NCBI GenBank assembly: GCA_008973525.1
Contig: WACJ01000503.1
Coordinates: forward strand, 248,001 to 312,000
Direction: 5' to 3'
DNA length: 64,000 nucleotides
Origin: Stenopsyche tienmushanensis
Lineage: Eukaryota > Arthropoda > Insecta > Trichoptera > Stenopsychidae
Under the pieces are notes generated by a model, which was not told the origin of the DNA, searched no databases, and was given only the letters and a program-made list of their open reading frames with translations. This document shows, piece by piece, positions 22,626 to 33,579 of the stretch. The translations under genes and the position numbers were made by a program. Each line of letters begins with the position of its first letter. The stretch's first letter is position 1.

Positions 22626-24181
22626 GTTAGTTTGCATTATGTATACGTACAATTATGTTTTTGATTGTGAGCCTATTTAAGCATTAAATTTCTTTCTATT
22701 GATTACTGAGTTGACTATTATTTGCATGAGTAGATAAGCAGTTTAAACTTGGTATCAATTTACTTTGCATGCTGATGCTTTATTTTTAGATTCTCTTTCA
22801 ACACTATTTTTGCCACTTTATTTTATGCAATGATGTAAAATAGATATTTTACCTGATGAAACATATGGAAAGGCATTTTCAACAAATTTATAAAATTCTG
22901 ATTACCAATCTAAATTTTAAGCGTTAAATATAAAATGCAAATAACACAATAGATTTAATGCTTAATCTTTGTTATGGGGGAATTTCTCAATGGCTAAAAA
23001 TTTCAGTAGTATTAAAACATTTCCAATGGCTCACAATTAACAAAATTAGAGTATTTAAATTTCAGTATAAAATCGTTAAAATTTTTGCTCATATTGTGAA
23101 TACGAAATGACGTGTTGCCATTCATTAATTCCAAGAATTTGTTTAAGAGATTTTCAATTTTCATCCTTAGATCAGCTATCATATCTTTGAAAATAAAGGT
23201 GCTCCGAAATTATGCTTAATCTAAATTTAACAAGTGATATAATAGGATTTTAAAAAGAAAACTTGTAACTATATTGGTATTAATAAAATTTCAATGAACT
23301 GCATAATTCTTTAAATTAATCACAAGCGTTTAATTTTCAGATATAGAGTAATATTCATTAGGCAATAGTGATTTTTATTCGCTAAAAACCAAACAATCAG
23401 TCACCTATTGAATTTTTTTATTCCCCTTTACATGAAAATTAAGTGATTTTAAAGCAAACCGTCTAAATTTACGACTTCGATTGATCATTTTGTATTATTT
23501 ATCTATTATACCTATTTTAATTTTTATGGTTAATCTAACTGTTAGGCAATATATTTCCTCTGTTCTTTTGACAATTAATGTCTTTCATGTATTCGATACT
23601 AATTTAACTATGCAAAAATTATTATATCAATGCCATTTTCTTGAACTCCTTGAATTTATTGGCATATATACTTATGACTTTTTCCGTCTACATTTTGCGG
23701 TGTCATCTTTTTACTATTTTTTATTTCCTAAATATAAAATTTCCTAGTTTTATATATTTGCAAACATCTACAAAATTTCCAATTACATTTTTATTAGTGA
23801 AAATTCAATTGCTTTTCCTTAAAAATATTGTAAGGTACAAAGGTGCAAATAAATCACGTATAAGATTGGTAGTTGAAGCATTTTTGGCCGATGTTGACAT
23901 GGAAATTATCATAGTTCAAAATCATATTATTTCTTGGTATTCCAAATCAAATTTTAAAAAATTATATGTGTGGTCTAGGAATAAAGTTTTGATAACGAAT
24001 ATACTATATTAATTTTGAATACCTTGGTTAATATTCGCCACAAAAGTATATTTAAATTTGGATGCACTTTTTGATTATGAAACAATGGTGATATTTAGTT
24101 TTTCATTTGATTTGTATGTAAAAGTTTTGTAATATCTTGTTTTGAAAGAGATCGTATTGAAAATGCCTAACGTGGTTTCAG
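22626..24181. other. BTB gene intron before the first alternative exon
   Basis: Very AT-rich. Two overlapping ORFs of 88 and 123 codons (23481-24012) are Phe/Leu/Ile/Tyr-rich products of A/T composition and match nothing I know. I see no further exon with confidence. Confidence 0.5.
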
Positions 24182-24513
24182 ATGGTGTCAATATCTCTCT
24201 GTCTGATTCGCCATCTGCACAAATGGCCCCGTGGCCCGGTTCGACTCGAAATATTAAAGGAAATAATAAAGGACCCGTACCTTATTCCGAGCACAAGATT
24301 ATCACAATACCGCAAAAAGGAGATGGCAAGAAGAAATACCCGCAGAAATCGTGTAGGTATTGTTGGCGGGCGGGACGAAGGCGCGACACCAGGTTCATGT
24401 GTGAGCAATGTTGTATACCTCTCTGTAAGTTAATATGCTTTGAGCGGCATCAGACTTTCAACGAACAGCTTGGGACGTATGGAAATGAAAACATAATTTT
24501 TATAGAAAAATAA
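24182..24513 (+). CDS. Alternative terminal exon: piggyBac-type C-terminal zinc ribbon (BTB gene isoform)
   Basis: An open frame of 110 codons runs from an acceptor GGTTTCAG (24174-24181) to TAA at 24511-24513. Entering in phase 1 (upstream G plus AT gives Asp) it reads DGVNISLSDSPSAQM, an Asn/Pro/Gly stretch, HKIITIPQKGDGKKKYPQKS, then the ribbon CRYCWRAGRRRDTRFMCEQC, then CIPLCKLICFERHQTF. The spacing C-x2-C-x12-C-x2-C, then C, C and H, and the preceding IP-x-KK-P-x-K-S-C segment match the cysteine-rich C-terminus of piggyBac transposases (Tnp zinc-ribbon 2 type). In transposases this part binds DNA. No transposase core, inverted repeats or stops are seen nearby. The exon sits 1.6 kb after the last common exon with matching phase, and it is GC-richer than its flanks. 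I infer an exapted transposase tail giving the BTB protein a DNA-binding end. It could instead be a chance-open relic. Confidence 0.6.
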
Positions 24514-25120
24514 AGGACTGTTTCGAAAATAGTTTAATACCATAAATGCAGAATATTTAAAGATGTGATTTTATTGCATTGCCATTGCTAAATATATTTT
24601 TCTTACATTTATAAACATTTAACAAATAGAGTTTATTATCTTTTTTGTAATGAACTTTCTTATGAATACATAAATATTTATATTACAAATTGCCATCAAC
24701 ATATGGTTGTGATTTTTACACAGTAACATGATGAGCTCAAATTTTTATTGCATTGTTTCATATTAGAACTTCCACGCTTATAAACTAAATTGATTGTATT
24801 ATCAATAGTGTCAAAAATATATACAGTTTTTCAAGTAAATCCAAATCAAATAACAATAGTAAATATATTTACTAAAATAGTTTCCATTCTAACAATGATC
24901 AAATTGTATTTGGTGCATTACAATATCAGCATTAGAGTAAAACAGTGTTAATTGATCAGATATGGATAATTTCAAACTAGTCTCTTTTCAGGTTTTGACA
25001 GAATGTCTCATGTTATATATTCATTATTTCATATCAATTTTAAGTAGACAATGCTCAAAGTCTAACTTTGATATAAGATGTGCCTCACCAATCATATGCC
25101 AAATTACCAAAATAACTATT

Positions 25121-25656
25121 TTAACCTTTCCTTTACTATGGTGTATTTACTACACTGAGTCGAGTTGTAGTAAAGTTGTAATAATGGACATTTTTATAGC
25201 ATTACTACATTGAATCTCGATATACTATCTATATTGATATAACATCGTCGTCATAATGCAGCCACAAACAGTCCCTGCAGAACTATGGGCTTCTTCAATA
25301 TCCATTCACAGGAAGGGGTTACATCCATCTCATCTGTATCATACATTCCCCTCCTTATTCGCTCGATATTGAAAGTGGCATAACCTATGAGTTTCATTTA
25401 GAATGCTCACCCAGCGGGTCTCCTCAATGAACGTAATAACACACACTTTCGCGACCGTCTCGATAGACAGTGAAAAATTACTCTAGACAACCCTTTTGAT
25501 TCTATTGGAAAGAGCTTTCTGGAATACAAGGAGTTCAGTCCCTTCTTTCCATATTGATACATATATTATTGAATATCGATATGAAATAAAATAAATATGG
25601 GGTTTTAGAATGTCATATGGCGTACTAAATACGTAGCATCGTAAGGGAAAGGTTAA
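25121..25656. mobile_element. CCTTTCC-type piggyBac-like MITE, interrupted by a non-LTR insertion
   Basis: The left end TTAACCTTTCCTTTACTATG (25121) and the right end, read on the minus strand, TTAACCTTTCCCTTACGATG (from 25656) are inverted repeats differing at two positions, each starting with TTAA (piggyBac target site). The right part (about 25562-25656) mirrors the interior of the 58.1-kb copy. The middle (about 25243-25560) is a copy of the GCAGCCACAAACAGTC non-LTR family, so that insertion is younger than the MITE. Confidence 0.7.
25243..25560 (-). mobile_element. Non-LTR (SINE or truncated LINE) copy
   Basis: Matches the 50.3-kb copy in order: CATCGTCGTCATAATGCAGC, CACAAACAGTC, GAACTATGGGC, TTCACAGGAAGGGGTTACAT, CTCACCCA-CGGGTCTCCT, TTTTGATTCTA and others. 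On the minus strand it ends in an ATGATG-like tail, the mark of a target-primed retroelement. Confidence 0.6.
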
Positions 25657-28122
25657 AGAGCTAAGTTTATGTGCTTAGCTTTCAATATACACTGAGATTA
25701 ATCCTTGTCTAAATCCATTAGAACTTTGTTTTCATAATACGTATCAAACTTGATGTATGTTTGGCAAAATCCAAATTTAATTTTTTTTAATGTTGTTCAT
25801 TGATTGTAAGTGAAAACTCATTTTTGTATATTCCATTTAGATATTGAATAACTCAATTAAATTATTTTTGCATTCTGTATACTGGAAGAGCACAATAAGG
25901 AAGATTCACATATTAAAAATATATAAAATCATCGAAGAAATTGTTATTTTATATTAAAAGTATATTATCATGTAATTATATTTATTCAAATACACCGGAA
26001 GAATAATTTAAATAATAAGTTTTTCTGTATATTCAGAATTGCATCGTGTGTCATCTAAGCTAATTTTGCAAATTGCCTTAATAGACAATAAAAAAATATA
26101 TTTTTTATAAAATATTATATCTAAAAAGTAAAGCTTTGTAATTTCGTGCTTTGTCAATCACAACATACAGACATTTCTTGCGTTTTACAATAGCAAGGTT
26201 TGACTGTATTATATTTTTTAAAAACATTTATCAGTGTGGTGTTATAAAATAAATATTTGATAAAACCATTTTGCCTTAACTGGAAAGCTACAAATTTCTT
26301 TCCGTCAAGCATAGAAATCATCTAAAATTTGTCACCTATTTATGTTGAAAATTATAAATTTGAATATAAATTCATAATAAAATATTTCTTGAAATGCTTA
26401 CCTTCATCGATGTCAATATACAACAATTATCTCTAACACTGTTTACTAACTAATATAGTATTTAAAAATGTTTATGTATATATATGTAGAATGACCACGT
26501 GTCAAAAAAATATGCCAATTATTCAGCTATGTTTAACGTTAAATGCGTGTCAAAATTACCAAAATGAAATTTCATGATTGACAAGTTATCTCATTATTAA
26601 CATTAATACATGATGCTTCTAATCTCAGTTCTATTGAGAGAAATGCTTTTCAGTTTATTTAGATAAAATGTTTGCATACATTAGGGTTAAATATGTATTT
26701 CTTTTGATGTTTAATGATCTCAATTTTATAAAACCCTAATTCATAGACTTCATTTGTGTCCATTTTATTAAAACACGGCGAAATGAAAATCCGCTAATTT
26801 AAATTAATAATAAACGTATGTTATTGCTTATGTTTTTTTTTTTAATATATAATTTCGGTATAAAAGAAATCTAGTCTTTTGCTGCCTGAAATGTTGTGTA
26901 TTTAAAATTTTTGGTGTGAATTTCAACATGTATGCATTTAATATAAACGAATAATTTGAAAGGGATGCTAAAGTTTTAGATAGGGATGCGATCAATTAAA
27001 TTTTATTGTGATGGTTTGAAATCGTGCCAAAAATAATTTTAACATATTCATTTTTCAAAATGATCTCATTTATGAGTAAAAACTTTGTATTGTGTAAGTT
27101 TTTTTATTGTGATTTTTGTAATGGGGTTGCTAATTTTAATATTGAATATCTATGAAAACTTTGGTGATTTCTTCATTGGATTTTTAGCAATTGAAGCCTC
27201 ATAAAGCAAAACAAAACGTTATAATTAAGTCTAAAAAAATGTGTAATGCTCATTTCTTTTTATGCACGAATACGTATTGTAATAATAGAATCGAGCAACT
27301 TGGAACCAATCAAAAGTAGATTTATGTGCAGTGTACTATGATTCCGATCTGGTCACTTAGTACTATTTTATGATTTATTACCAAATTGACTCAAATGACT
27401 AAAATTGGAAGGATATTTTTTTTATTAAACTTTAAAAATTTATTATTTTCAATCATCTCAACAATATTGAATATATTCCCTGAAAAAGACTAGCTTTTAA
27501 AGCATTATTATAATTAAATAGAAATATTTATAATAGATATTTCAATTTTATGTGTGTATATTTATTTAAATGTTAGATGAACAGATTTTTCCTTCTTTTA
27601 CAATAAAGTCAAAGAATTTTGCCATATTTATGTATTTTTTACAAACAGAATTTATTCACTAATATGGGTAATAGTAATATTTTTGCTCAAACATATTCAA
27701 TTGAACTAGTAAATCAGCTTTATGGCTTACGTAAGGCATAGAGACATATTTTTATATGAATATTTGTGCACTCTACTCTTTCTTTTGCTTATATTTATTG
27801 GTAAATATTTGTTTATCTTTAATTTAATGAAATATTTTGGTTGTGATTTTTCTTTTAAGCTATACATTAAATTTCCCATGTAATTATATTATTTTTATTC
27901 TGCGTGTTTATAATTAAAATAAGTACTTCGCTACGCTATAACATAAAAGCGATGTAGTTACTCGACCCGACACTAAATAACCGCAATTGATCTCATTCAA
28001 ATACAATAAAAAAAAGATAACCCGTTGTGTGTCCAAATTAGTAGTATATATCATAGCCATGAAGCTATACAAGTATACCTCAGACAATTACTGAAAGTAG
28101 TAATTGAATATTTCCATAATTA

Positions 28123-28640
28123 CAGTAGAACCTCAATTATCCAGACTAATTGGGGATAAAAGTAGTCTGGATAACGAAAATCTTTACTTAATTTTTTACG
28201 ACCATTATCTCCTCCGTCGCACATCTCTTCTTCATCTTCTCAACCTTGTTCTTCTGAATCAGATATTTCCTTAATTATTTCCTCATTATTCAAAATTTGG
28301 AATCCAGGATTGTTTGCATGGCAATTTAACCACTCTATCACATATTCTTTGTCGCATTCAGCACATATAGAAATTTATGCTATTGCTTCTGAAATGTCTC
28401 CTATATCGTGTTCTACCGCGTTACTAGAACTTATTAAAGGTCTTTTCAAAATGTTATTTTATGATTTTTTTCAAAGTTGACACGTCTAAAGAATTACAAC
28501 TATCTGTTGCGATGTAGCAACAATCTTTTAAATTTATTTTCTTGTTGAAGCTGATAACTGTTTCTTCATTATTTTCGTCTGCTAGCAATTATAGTCGGAG
28601 CATTTGATTTCTGTGTAAGTGTTTCTATTACACCAGATCC
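28123..28640 (-). mobile_element. pogo/Tigger-like element remnant, second copy
   Basis: Begins CAGTAGAACCTCAATTATCC, preceded by TA (28121-28122). Its body is the reverse-complement relative of the copy at 17.5-18.2 kb (shared AATTTGGAATCCAGGAT-like and TTTTCAAAGTTGACACG-like segments). The reading frame is destroyed. The inner end is truncated. Confidence 0.7.
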
Positions 28641-31014
28641 ATGGTGTAAGAAACTTTACTGTAAACATTTCATCAATAATTCCTAATCTAATATTCCTTT
28701 TTCACACAATAATGGACCAGATATTGCCTGTTCAGTTGATCATCTTTGTATGAACCACATAAAAATACACTCTTCAACTTCTGTATTTCCTGATTTTTTC
28801 ATAACTTTTCGCTCTGAGCTCCATCTTAAATGATTAGTTAACTTTGTAATAATGTTCTACTGTATTAAACCATATGTATTTTTGAGGAATTTTAAACAAG
28901 GTTATCAATTGGAGTTTATATTCATAGGCAACACTATTTTGTTTGATTTCTGAAAAACATCTCTTATTAAATAATCAAATACTTTCATATTTAATCATTT
29001 TTTTCAATAAAATTTTCAGATAATCAACAAAACTTTTTAGTATAGTTATCTTTTTAAATTATATCTAGCTGATGAAATTCATGATATAAATCAATCTCGT
29101 TTGAGATAGTATGAATTCTAGCTCTGCATGCCAAATAGGCACAAATTTAATGATTTTATTTGATCGTAAAATCTTTTCGTAAGAAACTTGTATATGTATT
29201 TCAATAGTATTCAATTATGTTTAATGTCTGTATGAGAAAATATTTTTTACACTTTAAAACTATATATTTTTTAGTGAATAGCCATGAATGGTTTTTAATT
29301 ACTTATTAATTATTGACATAAAGACCAGCAATAATTTATTCAGAATGTATTAAATATTAGATAATCAGTTCAATTTTATGTAGGAATATTGCTGTATGTA
29401 TTGGTTTTATTCCATTTATAGCTTCAAATAATTTTATAATGTATATTAAAGGAATGACAATGAAAATATTCAGATAATCGATTTCAGCTTTTCTTACTAA
29501 TTATTTTATACTCTATTATTTAAATACTTTATTAATTAAGAATGTGTGGTGTGCCATTAGAGTATTTTTATTTTGTCGTTATATAATATAACCAAATTTA
29601 CCCTGAATACTTATTTTTGTATTGGCCTTATTTTAGTATTCTCATTATCTAGTTGCCATATTGTGAATGCTCATTTGTAAACCTAGAGTAAGATTGGACA
29701 ATTCAAGTCATTTAAAATTGATGTCATGTTGATTTTATACATTTTCCCTGTCCATGAGCGTTGTGAAATTATTTTAAAGTATGTGAATTATTTATATTAT
29801 TTCTTGAAATAAATTTTTACATTTTTATAAAGTCATCTTAATTTAATGCTTTCTTAATTGGAGTTCTACCTATCCTTGGCTTGATTTTGTTCTTATATGC
29901 TGCAGTGCTCTTTTTTATTTCGCTTTTATCTGCTTGATTACTTATACATTTAAAGCCTGGTGACACTCATTATTAAGAATCAGAAAATTGTCAATTCAAT
30001 TCTTCTTAATGCGGCGGAAAATTATATTCATGCAGGCTAAATGTTGGTAATAAAATAATATTTTTTTGAGAAAATAATTACTACGTTAGTATAGTGCTTA
30101 TTATAGCTTTTTTTAAATTTAGGATATCTGTTAAATTTTGCTTAAAAATTTAAGATAATTTGTATAAAGTTCCAAGTATCATTTAAGTTTTAGTCTCTTA
30201 TTTTAATTCGCTTAAATTCTTTAAATGGAATAGATTATTCTTACTACACTTGCATGCTTCTATTCATTAAATAATTTTAGTGAATTATAAGAAGTGTAAA
30301 ACAGATTTTCATTTTCCCCCCGTGTGATCACTCACCAGCTCATTGCTTTTCTTAAATCTAAATATGTGTGTTCCATTCAATTAATGTATATTAGTCTTTT
30401 TTTTCCTGTGGGAGGGGAATCTTGTATAAAATACCTTGGGTTTGATCTCAGGGTAGTGCCAGATGACTGACTGAGTAGACCCAAAAGTCCCAGTTTTTCT
30501 TGCTCACCATCATGCTGTGGACCATGTTCTCAGCGTTGAGCTCGGCAACCCTGAGTCCTTGTTTCAGCGTGTTTCTCTGAGGGATTGTTAGTCTAAATTG
30601 ATATGAGAGACACTTAGTTATTTTCTACCTGAAATCTTTGATGATGAAAATTAACATTAATGTATAAAAATTGTGCACTATTTGAATTTATTCATGTAAG
30701 CAATATACCTTGGATCTACTATTATTATTATGATATTATAAACAACATGGAACAGATGAGGAAATTAGGCATTAATTGATAAATAAATTACAAAGATAAT
30801 TGGCAATATATCCAATATACTATCTTGTATACAGGTTGAAGATATAATCAATAATATGCAAGTATAAAAATATTAAGAAAATTTGTGAGATATTGAAGAA
30901 AATAACTAGTTAATGTTTTTTTTAAATTGCAAGTAACATTTTTAATTGCGTTCTTTAAATTGTAAATAAAATACAGTTTGTATATACGTAATAATTTAGA
31001 CATTACAATAACAG

Positions 31015-31090
31015 TGATATTATATCATCATAGTGCAGCCATAAACAATCTACTGCAGAACTATGGGCCTCTTCAATATTCATAGGAAGG
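31015..31090 (-). repeat. Fragment of the non-LTR family
   Basis: Short copy containing CATCATAGTGCAGCCATAAA, then CTGCAGAACTATGGGCCTCT, cut off after about 75 bases, consistent with 5' truncation. Confidence 0.55.
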
Positions 31091-31806
31091 CAATGGAAGA
31101 TAATGTTATTGTTGCTAAGTGGAATTCTTCGTTTATCGTTCTTCCAGGCCGTCTGCTTGTTTTTTTCGTGCTTGTTTTGTTCCTTTAGTTTTCCAGCCGT
31201 CAGGCTAGTAATGCAGAATGAAATGTATCACATAATGCAAATGTCCCGAAGGGATAGGACCCTCAAAAACTAAGTAGTCTTTCGTGAATAGCTACAAATA
31301 TAAAGTAGTGTTTCGTGGATATATTCTTTATAAATACGTAGCTTTTTGTAGTTGGAATGGCCAGAAGCATTAGTGAACAACATTTTATAGACATGTTAAA
31401 AATGGGGGTATATATATTTACACAACAATTTTAAGGAAACTTTCTTTAAGCTATCATTATATCTAAATTCACTAGCTAACGTTGAATGTGCTTTTAACTA
31501 TAACTCGTTAGCGTTACAAAATGGAACAAGATGATTTTCAGCCCGCATTGTGTTTTTTGAAAATCCCAATTAAAAATAGTAAGCACGGTGATTTATTCAA
31601 ATAGGAGATAATACATATAAGGTAAGATATGTGACCATTCAATTTTAATAAAATATAAATTTTTCCACATTAACAATAAATAATTTTTCAATTTAATTTA
31701 CTTTTCAAAACGAAAGAAATGTGTTTCAAATTTTATATTGATTTTTATTTTTGTTCGGAATAGTTTTTTGCACATATATCACAAAAGTGTGTCTTTTCTC
31801 CAACAG

Positions 31807-32105
31807 GTATGTTACCAATTGCAGCAGATGTAGAATCTCCATTACCAACGCGCTTCCGTTATATCTACAGTCGAAAAGGTCATAGACAGCTAGTGCATAT
31901 GAATTTCCTTTATACAAAGCATTCTACCACCAACAGAAAAACGTCTTGGAGATGCGTTCAATATTTCTCATTGAACAGATGTCCAGCGACAGTGGAAACA
32001 TTTGGCCCTTCCATTTATGCAGTCAATCATCTACACAATCACGAAGATTGCTTTGAGAAGATCATAAAGAATAGTATCTATGAAATGGAAGCGGCAATTG
32101 ACTGA
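31807..32105 (+). CDS. Alternative terminal exon with FLYWCH zinc finger (BTB gene isoform)
   Basis: Acceptor CAACAG (31801-31806), phase 1 entry (G|GT gives Gly), 98 codons to TGA at 32103-32105. It reads FRYIYSRKGHRQLVHMNF, then LYTKHSTTNRKTSWRCVQYF, then SLNRCPATVE, then HLHNHEDCF. This is a FLYWCH finger: aromatic start, G-x-x-QL, W-x-C, C-x-A, and H-x-H-x-x-H-type ending. FLYWCH ends are the hallmark of mod(mdg4) isoforms, where they bind DNA or insulator partners. The donor phase of the common exons matches. An AATAAA at 32120-32125 lies 14 bases after the stop and marks a terminal exon. Confidence 0.85.
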
Positions 32106-33340
32106 TTGTATTAAGTTCTAATAAAAAGCCGTTTCATTAATGTTTTAAGACCAATTAATAAACCAGTGTTTTTAAGTACACTTTTGTGAGGTTGATCTGT
32201 AAATATTTTGTGTATCAACGCAGTATAATTCATGAATATTATTTAATGTATCATTATTGATCGGAAACAAAATAATAGTTCAAATATAATAATTCTGTGG
32301 AAGATACATAATTGCCCAAGTAAATTTAGTATTAGATAATTTCTCATCTCTGATTTTATTTCATAATTTTGATATCTGTATAAATTATTGTATTAAATTT
32401 CAAACGACTCCAGTTTTTTTTATATTAATGAGCAAAATTATAAATTTATTTTATTACCTTTTTAAGAAAACTGTTTCTTGTCATATAAATCTACAAAAAC
32501 CTTAATATAGTATGAGTAGATTGCATGTCTTACATTTTCAAATGTCCTTTATTAGAGTGATTTGACTCGAGGGTAAGAATATTGATAAAATGATGTTGAT
32601 TTTGATTTTTGGTTTCATATATTCTTAGATTTTTACAAAAAGGTTTTGCTCATGTTTGAATAAATATTAAATGATGTGATCTATTTTTTTACTTTGTTGT
32701 TTGCACATTTTGTAATTTTTGATACCAAGTGTAGTTTGATGCTTTATTTTATGAAATTATAAATCAAATCTTTAATCATTTGGTTGTTACAGAGTTTTTT
32801 GATGAACGGAAGTACGTTTACTATCTTCCTCTCTTTTATTTGATTGCGCTAATGTGCGTGCAGGATACACTACAAGGTTAAACACTGATACCCTGACATA
32901 TAGAAACTATTCATATTCCAGCACTTTGAAATCATCAACGGGCGAATAGCGAATGCAGTTTGCAGTCCTCGTTAATTTCACAATCGACGATAAATTTCAT
33001 AAATTAGATGGAAAATGAATAAATCAGCATTCAATTACAAATTTTAGTCACTGCTTTATATAGCTATATATACTGAAAAACTGCACTCTCATAGATAGAA
33101 TCTATTACAAGAGCTGTAGCAGTAAATGCACACAGGTTTATGTATTATTGGATATTAGAAAGATAGTTTCATTAGATAGATGACATTTGTATCAAGAAAG
33201 TTCTGGTATTTTTTAGCATCTAAATACCCTGTTACAACATGAAAAAATTTAATGTATGAAAATGGAATAGTCACTTCAGCAAGTGCGTCCATGTGTGCAA
33301 TGCTAAAATTATAAATTGAAAACTTTTCATTTTGTTTCAG
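32106..33340. other. 3' region of the first FLYWCH exon and spacer
   Basis: Polyadenylation hexamer at 32120-32125, then AT-rich DNA without a recognisable exon up to the TTTGTTTCAG acceptor at 33331-33340. Confidence 0.5.
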
Positions 33341-33579
33341 GTTTAAACAGTAAAGAAATATATTTTATTAAGAGTCGTAAGGGTCATCATCAGCTTGTTT
33401 ACTCAAATTACATTCATACAAAATTTTCGACTTTAAAGGATCGAGTCAATTGGCGTTGTATAGATTACTATACAGACATTAAGTGCAAGGTCGTTTTGGT
33501 TACAGTGAATAATTTGCTCGTTGAAGTTCGTTGTCAGCACAATCACGAAGATCATTGGGGGAAAATCCATAATCTATAA
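33341..33579 (+). CDS. Alternative terminal exon with FLYWCH zinc finger, second copy (BTB gene isoform)
   Basis: A strong acceptor TTTGTTTCAG, phase 1 entry (G|GT), 78 codons to TAA at 33577-33579. It reads IYFIKSRKGHHQLVYSNYIH, then TLKDRVNWRCIDYY, then DIKCKVVLVTV, then CQHNHEDHWGKI. The layout is the same FLYWCH pattern as the exon at 31807, with shared SRKGH-QLV and HNHED blocks, so the two arose by tandem duplication. The usual Ala after the second Cys is Lys here. An AATAAA at 33937-33942 is a possible polyadenylation site. Confidence 0.85.

Larger units (their letters stand above)
24514..31806. other. Long AT-rich region between alternative exons, with repeats
   Basis: No recognised coding exon on either strand. 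It holds a CCTTTCC-type MITE with a nested non-LTR copy (25121-25656), a pogo/Tigger copy (28123-28640), a GC-richer block of unknown origin (about 30400-30595) and a short partial copy of the non-LTR family (about 31015-31090). The rest is A/T-rich. Small additional alternative exons may have escaped notice. Confidence 0.5.

Noticed and set aside
23641..24012. 123-codon ORF just upstream of the zinc-ribbon exon
   Set aside because: Phe/Leu/Ile/Tyr-rich composition expected of AT-rich DNA, no domain, and the frame does not connect to the exon at 24182.
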